DNA of 64,000 nucleotides from Enterobacter cloacae subsp. cloacae ATCC 13047 (GTDB taxonomy: Bacteria > Pseudomonadota > Gammaproteobacteria > Enterobacterales > Enterobacteriaceae). Made by a program: the position numbers and the translations under genes. Numbering within the stretch: position 1 is the stretch's first letter; every line of letters starts with the position of its first letter. Shown one piece after another: positions 32,473 through 42,770 of the stretch. The stretch is from assembly GCF_000025565.1 (NCBI RefSeq), contig NC_014121.1, forward strand, positions 1 through 64,000, in the 5' to 3' direction. Under the pieces are notes generated by a model, which saw nothing but the letters and a program-made list of their open reading frames with translations, was not told where the DNA came from and searched no databases.

Positions 32473-34161
32473 ATGGCAAGTTCGGGCACAACATCCACCA
32501 AGACGCGTTTTACGGGCGCGCAGCTGATTGTTCATTTACTGGAACGACAGGGCATTACCACGGTTGCGGGTATTCCGGGCGGTACGGTGCTGCCGCTGTA
32601 TGACGCGTTAAGCCAAAGCACGCAGATCCGCCACGTGCTGGCGCGTCACGAGCAGGGAGCGGGTTTTATCGCTCAGGGCATGGCGCGTACGCAGGGTAAA
32701 CCGGCAGTCTGTATGGCCTGTAGCGGTCCGGGGGCGACCAACCTGGTAACCGCCATCGCCGACGCGCGTCTCGACTCCATTCCGCTGATTTGCATTACCG
32801 GCCAGGTGCCGTCCTCAATGATCGGTACCGATGCGTTCCAGGAAGTGGATACCTACGGCATCTCTATCCCCATCACCAAACATAACTATTTAGTTCGCGA
32901 TATTACCGAGCTTCCTCAGGTTATCAGCTATGCGTTCCGCATTGCGCAGTCCGGTCGTCCAGGCCCGGTGTGGATAGACATTCCTAAGGATGTCCAGACC
33001 GCAGAAATTGAGATCGACGTCCTGCCGGAGCCGGGCGAGCGAGCACCCGCGCCAGAATTCAGCGCTGAGAGCGTGCGCGATGCCGCGGCCATGATCAACG
33101 CCGCTAAACGTCCGGTGCTCTATCTGGGCGGCGGGGCAATCAACGCCGCAGATGAAATCCGTCAGTTCGCTGAAAAAGCCAACCTGCCTACCACCATGAC
33201 CCTGATGGCGCTCGGCATGCTGCCCAAAGCACACCCGCTGTCATTAGGAATGCTGGGCATGCACGGCGCGCGCAGCACTAACTACATCCTGCAAGAGGCG
33301 GATTTGCTGATTGTGATGGGCGCGCGTTTTGATGACCGGGCGATTGGTAAAACCGAGCAGTTCTGCCCGAACGCAAAAATCATTCACGTGGATATCGACC
33401 GCGCCGAGCTGGGTAAAATCAAACAACCGCACGTGGCGATTCAGGGAGACGTGGCCGACGTGCTGGCACAGCTGATCCCGCAAACGGACGCAACTGATCG
33501 CGCCGACTGGCGTCAGATGGTGGCGGATCTGCAACGCGAGTTCCCGGGCGCGATCCCAACCGAAGGCGACCCGCTGAGCCACTACGGGCTGATTAACGCC
33601 GTGGCCGCCTGCGTGGACGACAGCGCGATTATTACCACCGACGTTGGGCAGCACCAGATGTGGACCGCCCAGGCCTATCCGCTGAACCGTCCGCGTCAGT
33701 GGCTGACCTCCGGCGGCCTGGGAACCATGGGCTTTGGTCTGCCTGCGGCAGTGGGTGCGGCGCTGGCGAACCCGGACCGCAAGGTGATCTGTTTCTCCGG
33801 TGACGGCAGCCTGATGATGAACATTCAGGAGATGGCCACCGCGGCCGAAAATCAGTTAGACGTTAAAATCATCCTGATGAACAACGAGGCGCTGGGGCTG
33901 GTACACCAGCAGCAGAGCCTGTTCTACAAGCAGGGAGTGTTTGCGGCAACCTATCCGGGGATGATTAACTTTATGCAGATTGCCGCCGGTTTTGGCCTGC
34001 ATACCTGCGATCTGAACGCAGAAGAGGACGCCCACGCAGCGCTGCAGGCGGCGATCTCTCGTCCGGGCCCGGCGCTGATCCACGTCCGTATCGACCCTGA
34101 ACAAAAAGTGTATCCGATGGTGCCGCCGGGTGCGGCAAATACTGAGATGGTGGGGGAATAA
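32473..34161 (+). CDS. ilvB: Acetolactate synthase I large subunit
   Basis: Thiamine-diphosphate enzyme for the first common step of branched-chain amino-acid synthesis, 562 residues. Visible are the catalytic Glu in LARHEQGAGF, the central FAD/ROK-like domain, and the ThDP-binding GDGSLMMNIQEMATAAENQLDVKIILMNN region (GDGS...N). The Shine-Dalgarno GGAC/GGAG precedes the ATG. It forms the AHAS I holoenzyme with IlvN, encoded three bases downstream. Confidence 0.97.
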   Translation: MASSGTTSTKTRFTGAQLIVHLLERQGITTVAGIPGGTVLPLYDALSQSTQIRHVLARHEQGAGFIAQGMARTQGKPAVCMACSGPGATNLVTAIADARLDSIPLICITGQVPSSMIGTDAFQEVDTYGISIPITKHNYLVRDITELPQVISYAFRIAQSGRPGPVWIDIPKDVQTAEIEIDVLPEPGERAPAPEFSAESVRDAAAMINAAKRPVLYLGGGAINAADEIRQFAEKANLPTTMTLMALGMLPKAHPLSLGMLGMHGARSTNYILQEADLLIVMGARFDDRAIGKTEQFCPNAKIIHVDIDRAELGKIKQPHVAIQGDVADVLAQLIPQTDATDRADWRQMVADLQREFPGAIPTEGDPLSHYGLINAVAACVDDSAIITTDVGQHQMWTAQAYPLNRPRQWLTSGGLGTMGFGLPAAVGAALANPDRKVICFSGDGSLMMNIQEMATAAENQLDVKIILMNNEALGLVHQQQSLFYKQGVFAATYPGMINFMQIAAGFGLHTCDLNAEEDAHAALQAAISRPGPALIHVRIDPEQKVYPMVPPGAANTEMVGE

Positions 34162-34164
34162 GCC

Positions 34165-34452
34165 ATGCAGAAACAACATGAAAACGTCATTCTGGAACTC
34201 ACCGTCCGCAACCACCCTGGCGTCATGACCCACGTCTGCGGGCTGTTTGCCCGCCGCGCGTTTAACGTCGAAGGCATTCTCTGTCTGCCGATTCAGGGCA
34301 GCGAGCACAGTCGCATCTGGCTACTGGTGAACGACGATCAGCGTCTGGAGCAGATGATGGCCCAGATCGACAAGCTGGAAGACGTCACCAGAGTGGCGCG
34401 CAACCAGTCCGATCCCACCATGTTTAACAAAATTGCGGTGTTCTTCGAATAG
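34165..34452 (+). CDS. ilvN: Acetolactate synthase I small (regulatory) subunit
   Basis: 95-residue ACT-domain subunit that activates IlvB and binds valine for feedback inhibition. The ACT start [20 protein letters not shown] is clear. Same operon as ilvB. Confidence 0.97.
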   Translation: MQKQHENVILELTVRNHPGVMTHVCGLFARRAFNVEGILCLPIQGSEHSRIWLLVNDDQRLEQMMAQIDKLEDVTRVARNQSDPTMFNKIAVFFE

Positions 34453-34480
34453 ATCGCTTAAGGTAAGCGTCTTTCGCTCT

Positions 34481-34512
34481 TGTAGGCCGGATAAGCGCAG
34501 CGCCATCCGGCG
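34481..34512. repeat. REP element between ilvN and uhpA
   Basis: GTAGGCCGGATAAGCGCAGC followed by GCCATCCGGCG, a standard REP unit. It ends only 22 bases before the uhpA start. Confidence 0.85.
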
Positions 34513-34534
34513 TTTTCAGACCGCAGGAACAGAC

Positions 34535-35128
34535 ATGACCACCATCGCTCTCATCGACGACCACCTTATCGTTCGCTCCGGCTTTGCCCAGCTTTTAAAC
34601 CTCGAACCGGATTTTCAGGTGGTGGCAGAGTTCGGCTCGGGGCGCGAGGCGCTGGCGGGCCTGCCGGGGCGTGGCGTACAGGTCTGTATCTGTGACATCT
34701 CAATGCCAGATCTCTCCGGGCTGGAGCTGCTAAGTCAGTTACCGAAAGGGATGGCGATTATCATGCTCTCGGTTCATGACAGCCCGGCGCTGGTGGAGCA
34801 GGCGCTCAATGCCGGTGCGCGTGGGTTTCTGTCAAAACGCTGTAGCCCGGATGAGCTGATCGCCGCCGTGCGCACCGTCTCGACGGGCGGCTGCTACCTG
34901 ACGCCGGATATCGCCCTCAAGCTGGCGGCCGGACGTCAGGATCCGCTTACCCGGCGTGAGCGTCAGGTGGCAGAAAAACTCGCGCAGGGGATGGCGGTGA
35001 AAGAGATTGCCGCCGAACTGGGTTTGTCGCCCAAAACCGTGCACGTTCACCGCGCCAACCTCATGGAAAAACTCGGCGTCAGCAACGACGTCGAGCTGGC
35101 GCGCCGTATGTTCGATAGCTGGCAATGA
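34535..35128 (+). CDS. uhpA: Response regulator UhpA
   Basis: NarL-type activator of uhpT. The open frame begins at 34433 but the receiver domain starts at the ATG at 34535 ([17 protein letters not shown]), giving 197 residues. Phosphoacceptor Asp is in [12 protein letters not shown]; the C-terminal LuxR-type helix-turn-helix is [20 protein letters not shown]. Its stop overlaps the uhpB ATG (ATGA). Confidence 0.97.
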   Translation: MTTIALIDDHLIVRSGFAQLLNLEPDFQVVAEFGSGREALAGLPGRGVQVCICDISMPDLSGLELLSQLPKGMAIIMLSVHDSPALVEQALNAGARGFLSKRCSPDELIAAVRTVSTGGCYLTPDIALKLAAGRQDPLTRRERQVAEKLAQGMAVKEIAAELGLSPKTVHVHRANLMEKLGVSNDVELARRMFDSWQ

Positions 35129-36630
35129 ACCCGTTGATTTCGCGGCTGATCGCCGTTGTTGCCAGCTTTTTTATCTTCTCTGCCGCCTGGTTCTGCCTGT
35201 GGAGCATCAGCCTGCATCTGGTGGAACGCCCGGAGCTGGCGGTGCTGCTGTTTCCCTTTGGCCTGCGTCTGGGGCTGATGTTGCAATGCCCGCGCGGCTA
35301 CTGGCCGGTTTTGTTGGGCGCAGAGTGGCTGATGTTGATCTGGTTGTCGCAGGAAGTCGCCCTCGCGCATCTGCCCTTATTGATGACCGGAAGCCTGCTC
35401 ACGCTCCTCCCGGTTGCGTTGATTTCCCGCTATCGTCACCAGCGCGACTGGCGCACGCTGCTGCGCCAGGGGGCGGCGCTGATTGCTGCCGCGCTGCTGC
35501 AATCCCTGCCGTGGGTAGGCGAAAAGGAGATGCTTAACGCCTTGCTGCTGACCCTGACCGGCGGCCTGACGCTGGCACCCACCTGTCTGGTTTTCTGGCA
35601 CTATCTCACCAGCACTGTCTGGCAGCCGCTCGGGCCATCGCTGGTCTCCCAGCCGGTTAACTGGCGCGCCCGACATCTCATCTGGTATCTGCTGCTGTTT
35701 GTGGTGAGCCTGTGGCTGCAGCTTGGCCTGCCTGCTGAGCTTTCCCGTTTTACCCCGTTTTGTCTGGCGCTGCCGATCATTGCTCTCGCCTGGCATTACG
35801 GCTGGCAGGGCGCGCTGATCGCCACGCTGATGAACGCCATCGCGCTGATTGCCAGCCAGACCTGGCACGATCACCCGGTCGATTTACTGCTCTCTCTGCT
35901 GGCGCAGAGCCTGACCGGGCTGCTGCTCGGGGCAGGTATTCAGCGCCTGCGTGAGCTGAACCAGTCCCTGCAAACCGAACTGTCGCGCAATCGCCGCCTG
36001 GCAGAACGCCTGCTGGAGACCGAAGAGAGCGTGCGCCAGGAGGTAGCGCGCGAACTGCATGACGACATCGGCCAGACCATTACCGCCATTCGCACCCAGG
36101 CGGGCATTGTTCAGCGCCTGGCGGCGGATAACGCCGGAGTGAAGCAGGGCGGGGCGCATATCGAACAGCTCTCTCTTGGCGTGTACGATTCGGTGCGTCG
36201 CCTGCTGGGCAGGCTCCGTCCGCGCCAGCTGGACGATCTCTCTCTTGAACAGGCGGTGCGCTCCCTGATGCGCGAGATGGAGCTGGAAAGCCGCGGAATT
36301 GTCAGCCATCTCGACTGGCGCATTGATGAATCATTGCTGAGTGAAGGCCAGCGCGTCACGCTGTTCCGCGTCTGTCAGGAAGGGCTGAACAATATCGTCA
36401 AACACGCCAACGCCAGCGCGGTGACGCTGCAGGGCTGGCAGCAGGATGAAAGCCTCAGGCTGGTGATTGAGGACGACGGCTGCGGCCTGCCGCCGGGCTC
36501 GGGGCAGCAGGGGTTTGGCCTGGCGGGCATGCGCGAGCGCGTGAAGGCGCTGGGCGGCACACTGAATATCTCCTGCACCCACGGGACGCGCGTCAGCGTC
36601 AGCCTGCCGCTAAGGAGCCATCATGTTTAA
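35125..36630 (+). CDS. uhpB: Sensor histidine kinase UhpB
   Basis: 501-residue membrane kinase. The N-terminal half has about eight helices (MASE1-like); the C-terminal half has the HisKA_3 dimerisation helix with the phosphorylated His in [12 protein letters not shown] (about residue 313) and a HATPase domain ([26 protein letters not shown]). It phosphorylates UhpA when UhpC senses external glucose 6-phosphate. It overlaps uhpC by eight bases. Confidence 0.96.
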   Translation: MNPLISRLIAVVASFFIFSAAWFCLWSISLHLVERPELAVLLFPFGLRLGLMLQCPRGYWPVLLGAEWLMLIWLSQEVALAHLPLLMTGSLLTLLPVALISRYRHQRDWRTLLRQGAALIAAALLQSLPWVGEKEMLNALLLTLTGGLTLAPTCLVFWHYLTSTVWQPLGPSLVSQPVNWRARHLIWYLLLFVVSLWLQLGLPAELSRFTPFCLALPIIALAWHYGWQGALIATLMNAIALIASQTWHDHPVDLLLSLLAQSLTGLLLGAGIQRLRELNQSLQTELSRNRRLAERLLETEESVRQEVARELHDDIGQTITAIRTQAGIVQRLAADNAGVKQGGAHIEQLSLGVYDSVRRLLGRLRPRQLDDLSLEQAVRSLMREMELESRGIVSHLDWRIDESLLSEGQRVTLFRVCQEGLNNIVKHANASAVTLQGWQQDESLRLVIEDDGCGLPPGSGQQGFGLAGMRERVKALGGTLNISCTHGTRVSVSLPLRSHHV

Positions 36631-37942
36631 AACCCCCGCAAACGCCGCGCCGATAGGCAACAAAGCGGAGATCGACGCCCGCTACCGCTACTGGCGTCGT
36701 CATATCCTGATCACTATCTGGCTCGGCTACGCGTTGTTCTACTTTACCCGCAAAAGTTTCAACGCCGCCGCGCCGGAAATCCTAGCCAGCGGCGTGATGA
36801 CGCGCACCGATATCGGCCTGCTGGCGACGCTGTTCTACATCACCTACGGCCTGTCGAAGTTCTTCTCCGGCATCGTCAGCGACCGCTCCAATGCCCGCTA
36901 CTTTATGGGCTTTGGGCTAATCGCAACTGGAGTGGTGAATATTCTGTTTGGCTTTTCCACCTCGCTCTGGGCGTTTGCCCTGCTGTGGGCGCTGAACGCC
37001 TTTTTCCAGGGCTGGGGCGCGCCGGTCTGCGCCCGCCTGCTCACGGCGTGGTATTCGCGCAACGAGCGCGGCGGCTGGTGGGCTATCTGGAACACCGCGC
37101 ATAACGTCGGTGGCGCGCTGATCCCAATGGTGGTCGGTGCCGCGGCGCTGCACTACGGCTGGCGCGCGGGGATGATGATTGCCGGTGGTCTGGCGATCCT
37201 GGCCGGGTTGTTCCTCTGCTGGCGGCTGCGCGACAGGCCACAAACCGTGGGGCTGCCCGCGGTGGGCGACTGGCGGCACGATGAAATGGAAGTGGCGCAA
37301 CAGCTTGAGGGGGCGGGGCTGACGCGCAAAGAGATCCTCACCAAATACGTGCTGTTAAACCCGTATATCTGGCTGCTGTCGCTTTGCTACGTGCTGGTCT
37401 ACGTGGTGCGCGCGGCCATCAACGACTGGGGTAACCTGTACATGTCCGAGACGCTGGGGGTGGACCTGGTGACCGCCAACTCGGCGGTGACGATGTTCGA
37501 GCTGGGCGGGTTTATCGGCGCGCTGGTGGCGGGCTGGGGCTCGGATAAGCTCTTCAACGGCAACCGTGGCCCAATGAACCTAATCTTTGCGGCAGGAATC
37601 TTACTCTCCGTCGGTTCGCTGTGGCTGATGCCGTTCGCCAGCTACGTGATGCAGGCGGCGTGCTTCTTTACCATCGGCTTCTTCGTGTTTGGCCCGCAGA
37701 TGCTGATCGGCATGGCGGCGGCAGAATGCTCGCATAAAGAGGCGGCCGGTGCGGCGACGGGCTTCGTCGGGCTGTTCGCCTACCTGGGCGCGTCCCTCTC
37801 CGGCTGGCCGCTGGCGCGGGTGATCGACATCTGGCACTGGAGCGGTTTCTTTGCCGTGATCGCCATCGCGGCGGGGATATCGGCCCTGCTGCTGCTGCCG
37901 TTTTTGCATGCGCAGGCGCCGCGTGAAGCCAGTGTGATGTGA
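36623..37942 (+). CDS. uhpC: Hexose-phosphate sensor UhpC
   Basis: 439-residue OPA-family MFS protein that acts mainly as receptor for external glucose 6-phosphate and signals to UhpB. Twelve helices; typical text is [17 protein letters not shown] and [20 protein letters not shown]. Very similar to UhpT but linked to the regulatory genes. Confidence 0.95.
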   Translation: MFKTPANAAPIGNKAEIDARYRYWRRHILITIWLGYALFYFTRKSFNAAAPEILASGVMTRTDIGLLATLFYITYGLSKFFSGIVSDRSNARYFMGFGLIATGVVNILFGFSTSLWAFALLWALNAFFQGWGAPVCARLLTAWYSRNERGGWWAIWNTAHNVGGALIPMVVGAAALHYGWRAGMMIAGGLAILAGLFLCWRLRDRPQTVGLPAVGDWRHDEMEVAQQLEGAGLTRKEILTKYVLLNPYIWLLSLCYVLVYVVRAAINDWGNLYMSETLGVDLVTANSAVTMFELGGFIGALVAGWGSDKLFNGNRGPMNLIFAAGILLSVGSLWLMPFASYVMQAACFFTIGFFVFGPQMLIGMAAAECSHKEAAGAATGFVGLFAYLGASLSGWPLARVIDIWHWSGFFAVIAIAAGISALLLLPFLHAQAPREASVM

Positions 37943-37989
37943 TGCGCCTCACCTTTTCACTCCGAGTGGCGCAAAACTAAGAAATTTTC

Positions 37990-38042
37990 CCGGTTTTACC
38001 TGGACGCTGTCTCAGGCATCTCTCCTGGCTGATTTTTACAAT
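37990..38042 (+). promoter_or_regulatory. uhpT promoter with UhpA sites
   Basis: TACAAT at 38037-38042 is the likely -10. Upstream, repeats of the CCTGG(A/C) and TCAGGCA type (TTACCTGGAC, TCTCAGGCAT, TCTCCTGGCT) match the UhpA-binding region of E. coli uhpT. There is no good -35, as expected for an activator-dependent promoter. Confidence 0.7.
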
Positions 38043-38082
38043 GCCTGCCATTCGCAGGTAAAAATCAGCTCAGGAGCAAACC

Positions 38083-39474
38083 ATGCTGGCCTTCCTTAAT
38101 CAGGTGCGCAAGCCGACCCTGGATCTGCCGCTCGACGTGCGGCGCAAAATGTGGTTCAAACCGTTCATGCAGTCCTATCTGGTGGTCTTTATCGGCTACC
38201 TGACCATGTACCTGATCCGCAAAAACTTTAACATCGCGCAGAACGACATGATCTCCACCTACGGGCTGAGCATGACGCAGCTGGGGATGATTGGCCTGGG
38301 CTTCTCCATCACCTACGGCGTGGGCAAAACCGTTGTCTCGTACTATGCAGACGGCAAAAACACCAAGCAATTCCTGCCGTTTATGCTGATCCTCTCCGCC
38401 ATCTGTATGCTCGGCTTCAGCGCCAGCATGGGCGCGGGCTCCGTCAGCCTGTTCCTGATGATCGCCTTCTACGCTCTGAGCGGTTTCTTCCAGAGTACCG
38501 GTGGGTCGTGCAGTTACTCCACCATCACCAAATGGACCCCGCGCCGTAAGCGTGGTTCATACCTTGGTATGTGGAACATCTCCCACAACCTCGGCGGGGC
38601 GGGTGCAGCAGGCGTGGCGCTGTTCGGCGCGAACTACCTGTTTGATGGTCACGTCATCGGCATGTTTATCTTCCCGTCGATTATCGCCCTGATTGTCGGG
38701 TTTATCGGTCTGCGTTTCGGCAGCGACTCTCCGGAATCTTATGGCCTCGGCAAAGCCGAAGAGCTGTTCGGCGAGGCGATCAGCGAAGAGGACAAAGAGA
38801 CCGAAGAGAACGAGATGACAAAATGGCAGATCTTTGTTGAGTACGTGCTGAAAAACAAAGTGATCTGGCTGCTCTGCTTCTCCAACATATTCCTGTACGT
38901 GGTGCGCATCGGTATTGACCAGTGGTCGACCGTGTATGCCTTCCAGGAGCTGAAGCTCTCTAAAGAAGTCGCGATTCAGGGCTTTACCCTGTTTGAGGTG
39001 GGTGCGCTGGTCGGTACGCTGCTGTGGGGCTGGCTCTCTGACCTCGCCAACGGTCGTCGTGCGCTGGTGGCCTGCGTCGCGCTGGCGCTGATTATCGCTA
39101 CCCTGGGCGTCTACCAGCACGCCAGCAACCAGTACGTTTACCTGGCGTCTCTGTTTGCGCTCGGCTTCCTGGTGTTTGGTCCGCAGCTGTTGATCGGCGT
39201 AGCGGCGGTAGGTTTTGTACCGAAAAAAGCGATCGGCGCCGCCGATGGAATTAAAGGCACCTTCGCCTACCTGATCGGCGACAGCTTCGCCAAGCTGGGT
39301 CTGGGGATGATTGCCGACGGCACGCCGATTTTCGGCCTCACCGGCTGGGCAGGCACCTTTGCGGCGCTGGATGCCGCCGCCATCGGCTGTATCGTCCTGA
39401 TGGCGATGGTTGCGGTGCTCGAAGAACGTAAAATTCGCCGTGAAAATCGTGTGCAGAAATTAAAAGCAGCCTGA
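38083..39474 (+). CDS. uhpT: Hexose 6-phosphate:phosphate antiporter UhpT
   Basis: 463-residue OPA-family antiporter that imports sugar phosphates, and fosfomycin, in exchange for phosphate. Twelve helices; conserved [16 protein letters not shown] in helix 1 and [15 protein letters not shown] after helix 2. Preceded by a UhpA-dependent promoter and CAGGAG, followed by a terminator. The frame is intact. Confidence 0.97.
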   Translation: MLAFLNQVRKPTLDLPLDVRRKMWFKPFMQSYLVVFIGYLTMYLIRKNFNIAQNDMISTYGLSMTQLGMIGLGFSITYGVGKTVVSYYADGKNTKQFLPFMLILSAICMLGFSASMGAGSVSLFLMIAFYALSGFFQSTGGSCSYSTITKWTPRRKRGSYLGMWNISHNLGGAGAAGVALFGANYLFDGHVIGMFIFPSIIALIVGFIGLRFGSDSPESYGLGKAEELFGEAISEEDKETEENEMTKWQIFVEYVLKNKVIWLLCFSNIFLYVVRIGIDQWSTVYAFQELKLSKEVAIQGFTLFEVGALVGTLLWGWLSDLANGRRALVACVALALIIATLGVYQHASNQYVYLASLFALGFLVFGPQLLIGVAAVGFVPKKAIGAADGIKGTFAYLIGDSFAKLGLGMIADGTPIFGLTGWAGTFAALDAAAIGCIVLMAMVAVLEERKIRRENRVQKLKAA

Positions 39475-39493
39475 GTGTGCAGGTGACTTCTTT

Positions 39494-39520
39494 GCCCGGT
39501 GTGTGATGCCGGGCTTTTTT
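39494..39520 (+). terminator. uhpT rho-independent terminator
   Basis: Stem GCCCGG/CCGGGC with a nine-base loop followed by TTTTTT. Confidence 0.85.
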
Positions 39521-39635
39521 GTTTTAAATTCCAGTTTTTACCCCGCTTTACACAATCGCCCCTCTCCTTGCTCTACAGTTTTTTTTGCTGCCGCCTTTCG
39601 CGCAGCCTTATTCCTTTTGCTATGGGAGAGCTTGC

Positions 39636-40640
39636 ATGTTGACCCGACGATTATCCTGCCTGGCGCTGTTGATGGCGCTGGCAACCCACGCAATGGCTAC
39701 GGATGCGCCCACCTACGGCGAGAAGCTGGAAGGTTTCGACTACGGCTGGCCGGTAAAACACTTTACGTTTACCTCCCAGGAACAGTCTCTGGATATGGCT
39801 TATCTGGACGTGAAGCCGGAAAAACCCAACGGCCGCACCGTGGTGCTGATGCACGGCAAAAACTTCTGCGCCGGTACCTGGGACGGCACTATCCGTGCGC
39901 TCTCAGCCAGCGGTTATCGGGTGATCGCTCCCGACCAGATTGGCTTTTGTAAATCCACCAAACCGGAGCACTATCAGTACACCTTTCAGCAGCTGGCGGA
40001 TAACACCCACGCCTTGCTGAAAACGCTCGGCCTCGATCGCGTGACGGTTATCGGCCACTCGACTGGCGGCATGCTGGCGACCCGCTACGCGCTGATGTGG
40101 CCGCAGCAGGTGGAGCAGCTGGTGATGGTCAACCCAATTGGTCTGGAAGACTGGAAAGCACGCGGTGTGCCGCATATTACGGTCGATCAGTGGTACCAGC
40201 GCGAGCTGAAGGTCAGCGCCGACGGCATTCGTCAGTACGAGAAAAATACCTACTACGCCGGAGCGTGGAAGCCGGAGTACGAGCGTTGGGTCACCATGCT
40301 TGCCGGGCTTAACAACGGGCCGGGAAAAGAACGTGTGGCCTGGAACTCGGCGCTGCTTTACGACATGATTTACACCCAGCCGGTGATCTACGAATTTAGT
40401 GAACTAAAGATGCCGGTATTATTGATGATCGGCACGAAGGACAACACCGCCATCGGGAAAGATCTCGCCCCGCCTGAGATCCGCAAAACGCTCGGCAACT
40501 ATGCGGTGCTGGGGAAGGAGACGGCGAAACGCATCCCGCACGCGACGCTGGTCGAGTTCAACGACATGGGGCACGCGCCGCAGATGCAGGATCCTGCACG
40601 CTTCCACGAGGCACTGCTGAAAGGGCTTCAGGCGCGCTGA
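39636..40640 (+). CDS. Secreted alpha/beta hydrolase
   Basis: The ATG at 39636, after GGGAG, gives 334 residues with a signal peptide (MLTRRLSCLALLMALATHAMA). The fold is alpha/beta hydrolase: oxyanion region VVLMHGKNFC, nucleophile elbow GHSTGGM, acid in MIGTKDN, and catalytic His in FNDMGHAPQ. Likely a periplasmic or exported esterase or epoxide-hydrolase-like enzyme; the substrate is unknown. The 3' end overlaps the convergent LysR gene by 13 bases. It occupies the E. coli ade/adeQ position. Confidence 0.88.
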   Translation: MLTRRLSCLALLMALATHAMATDAPTYGEKLEGFDYGWPVKHFTFTSQEQSLDMAYLDVKPEKPNGRTVVLMHGKNFCAGTWDGTIRALSASGYRVIAPDQIGFCKSTKPEHYQYTFQQLADNTHALLKTLGLDRVTVIGHSTGGMLATRYALMWPQQVEQLVMVNPIGLEDWKARGVPHITVDQWYQRELKVSADGIRQYEKNTYYAGAWKPEYERWVTMLAGLNNGPGKERVAWNSALLYDMIYTQPVIYEFSELKMPVLLMIGTKDNTAIGKDLAPPEIRKTLGNYAVLGKETAKRIPHATLVEFNDMGHAPQMQDPARFHEALLKGLQAR

Positions 40641-41530
40641 CTGGTTTCCAGCAACAACCCGCGCAGCCACATCTGCGCGGGATTACGGTGTGTTCTGGTG
40701 TGCCAGGCCATGCACTTGGTGAAACCCGGCACCGGAACCGGTGTGTCGCAGACAAACATTCCCGTCTGGTTTTCCGCTATCCGTGACGGTACCACGGCGA
40801 TCATATCGCTTATCGCCAGTACATCCGGCAGTACCAGGAAGTTGCTCACCGATAACCCCACGTGCCGCGTCCGGCCCATTTTTTCCAGCGCGCCATCCGT
40901 CACGCCGCGAAAACTGTCACCCTCATAAGAGACCAGCACGTGCTCAAGGGCGCAAAAGCGCGCCAGAGAGAGCGGTTTGCCCGCGTCCGGGTGGTCGGCA
41001 CGCATCATGCAAACGTACCGTTCATCATAAAGCGCCCGGCTGTGCAGGTCGTCTGGCGTGGTGTGGGGCGTGATCAGCGCCACGTCAACGTTCCCGCGTT
41101 CAAGCTGGTTCATCATCCGCTCGGAATCGACAGGTATAACCCGCACGCGTATTGCCGGTGCCCGCACCTTCAGTGCCGCGATAAACGGCACCGCGATCGC
41201 GCGGAGCGCGTAATCGGTGGCAGCAAGCGTGAAGGTGAGGGTGGCCTGTCGTGGGTCAAACGCCACCGGCTGCAGCAGGAGGTCGATATCTGCCAGGATG
41301 CGCTTCACCGGCGCGGCCAGTTCTTCCGCACGCGTCGTGGGTACGATGCCGTGGGGCGCTCGGATAAACAGCGGGTCGTCGAAGTAATCCCGCAGGCGGT
41401 TCAGCATGCCGCTGACCGCCGGCTGGGTCAGGGCCAGACGCGTCGCCGCGCGGGTGACGCTGCGTTCATCCAGCAGGGCGTCGAGCGTTTTCAGCAGGTT
41501 AAGATCCAGCGTGCGCAGATCCGTTTTCAT
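40628..41530 (-). CDS. LysR-family transcriptional regulator
   Basis: 300 residues; helix-turn-helix around SVTRAATRLALTQPAVSGMLNRL and a LysR substrate-binding domain with FTLAATDYALRAIAVPFIAAL at its start. It is convergent with the secreted hydrolase and divergent from yicN (99 bp), so its target is unclear. Of the NodD/SyrM-like type by the N-terminal LRTLDLNLLKTLDALLDE. Confidence 0.88.
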   Translation of the reverse strand: MKTDLRTLDLNLLKTLDALLDERSVTRAATRLALTQPAVSGMLNRLRDYFDDPLFIRAPHGIVPTTRAEELAAPVKRILADIDLLLQPVAFDPRQATLTFTLAATDYALRAIAVPFIAALKVRAPAIRVRVIPVDSERMMNQLERGNVDVALITPHTTPDDLHSRALYDERYVCMMRADHPDAGKPLSLARFCALEHVLVSYEGDSFRGVTDGALEKMGRTRHVGLSVSNFLVLPDVLAISDMIAVVPSRIAENQTGMFVCDTPVPVPGFTKCMAWHTRTHRNPAQMWLRGLLLETSQRA

Positions 41531-41629
41531 GACGATGTTCTACCTTTTTTCAGTTCACTATTATGGCCGTGCCCGCTGTCGATACCCTGCGTTTCCCGCT
41601 ATGATGAGCGGCTATTCAAAGGAGAACGC

Positions 41630-42082
41630 ATGGTCTGGATAATGCTGGCAACGCTTGCCGTGGTGTTTGTGGTTGGGTTTCGTGTCCTGACCTCGGATTC
41701 CCGCCGCGCCATCAAACGCTTGAGCGAACGGCTGGGTATCACCCCGATGCCGGTAGAATCGATGATCGATCAGTTCGGTAAAACGCCCGGCAATGAGTTT
41801 ATCCGTTATCTTGAACGCCCGGACGAGGCGCATCTGCAAAACGTTGCCCAGGTGCTGCTCATCTGGCAGGTCTGTATCGTCGACGGTAGCGAAGAGAATC
41901 TCCACACCTGGCACCGCATGTTGCGTAAAGCCCGTCTGGCCGCGCCGATCACCGATGCGCAAATTCGTCTGGCGCTTGGCTTTATGCGCGAGATGGAGCC
42001 GGATCCGCAGGAGCTGAACGCTTTCCAGCTGCGTTACAACCAGCTCTTTCTGCCGGAAGAGGGTGTATTTTACCTGCACTGA
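41630..42082 (+). CDS. yicN: DUF1198 membrane-anchored protein YicN
   Basis: 150 residues from the ATG at 41630, after AAGGAGA; a much longer upstream extension is antisense to the LysR gene and not real. One N-terminal helix (MVWIMLATLAVVFVVGFRVL) anchors a soluble domain. Matches E. coli YicN; function unknown. Confidence 0.9.
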   Translation: MVWIMLATLAVVFVVGFRVLTSDSRRAIKRLSERLGITPMPVESMIDQFGKTPGNEFIRYLERPDEAHLQNVAQVLLIWQVCIVDGSEENLHTWHRMLRKARLAAPITDAQIRLALGFMREMEPDPQELNAFQLRYNQLFLPEEGVFYLH

Positions 42083-42148
42083 TATCACGAACCGTGATGA
42101 TGAGTATAAGGCATCATCATTAGATTTATACCACTCACGGGCGCACCA

Positions 42149-42175
42149 TCACCTCATCCACTAACGATGAGGTGA
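42149..42175 (+). other. Hairpin enclosing the ribosome site of the SRPBCC gene
   Basis: A perfect 10-bp stem, TCACCTCATC/GATGAGGTGA with loop CACTAAC, ends four bases before the ATG at 42179. The Shine-Dalgarno GAGGTG is entirely inside the 3' arm. Confidence 0.65.
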
Positions 42176-42178
42176 ACC

Positions 42179-42706
42179 ATGAAACAATCCGCCATTATCT
42201 GGCCAGACGATTACCTGCCAGGCACCACCGATAACTTTGCGTCCAACGAAATCATTGTCGCCGGGCTGAGCGCAAAAGCGATCTGGGCGCAGCTCAACGA
42301 CACTACCCTGTGGCCGAACTACTACAGCAACGCCGAAGATATTCGTTTTCACGACGGCAGCGGTCCGGAACTGAGCGCCAACGCCCGCTTCCGCTTCACG
42401 ACCTTTGGCTTTCCGGTTGAGGCGCAGGTGACGGAGTATGTTCCGCCGGTCGATGGCGAGGCGGCGCGTATCGCCTGGCACGGCTGGGTGGAAGGGGAGG
42501 AGAGCGCGCGTCTGGATGTGATCCACGCCTGGCTGTTTGAAGACTTACCGGGTAACCGCGTCCGTATTTTGACTCAGGAGTCGCAGAAAGGCGTTCCGGC
42601 ACAGGAATTAGCACGTACCCTACCGAACCCGATGATCAACGGGCATCAGGAGTGGATCGTCGGGCTGGCGAAGGCGGCGATGCAAGAAAAGTTGTCGAAA
42701 CGTTAA
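42179..42706 (+). CDS. SRPBCC (START-like) domain protein
   Basis: 175 residues of the polyketide-cyclase/START-like superfamily, probably binding a hydrophobic ligand: N-terminal [23 protein letters not shown] and central [17 protein letters not shown]. No partner is suggested by neighbours. Not in E. coli K-12 at this position. Its ribosome site lies in a stable hairpin. Confidence 0.78.
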   Translation: MKQSAIIWPDDYLPGTTDNFASNEIIVAGLSAKAIWAQLNDTTLWPNYYSNAEDIRFHDGSGPELSANARFRFTTFGFPVEAQVTEYVPPVDGEAARIAWHGWVEGEESARLDVIHAWLFEDLPGNRVRILTQESQKGVPAQELARTLPNPMINGHQEWIVGLAKAAMQEKLSKR

Positions 42707-42770
42707 ATTCGTCACACTTTTGATGATAAACTGCGCGACTTTCCCGCACGTTTTTATCTCAGGTGACACC

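Noticed and set aside
40862..41629. Long N-terminal extension of yicN
   Set aside because: It is antisense to the LysR gene; the real start at 41630 has a strong ribosome site and matches YicN.
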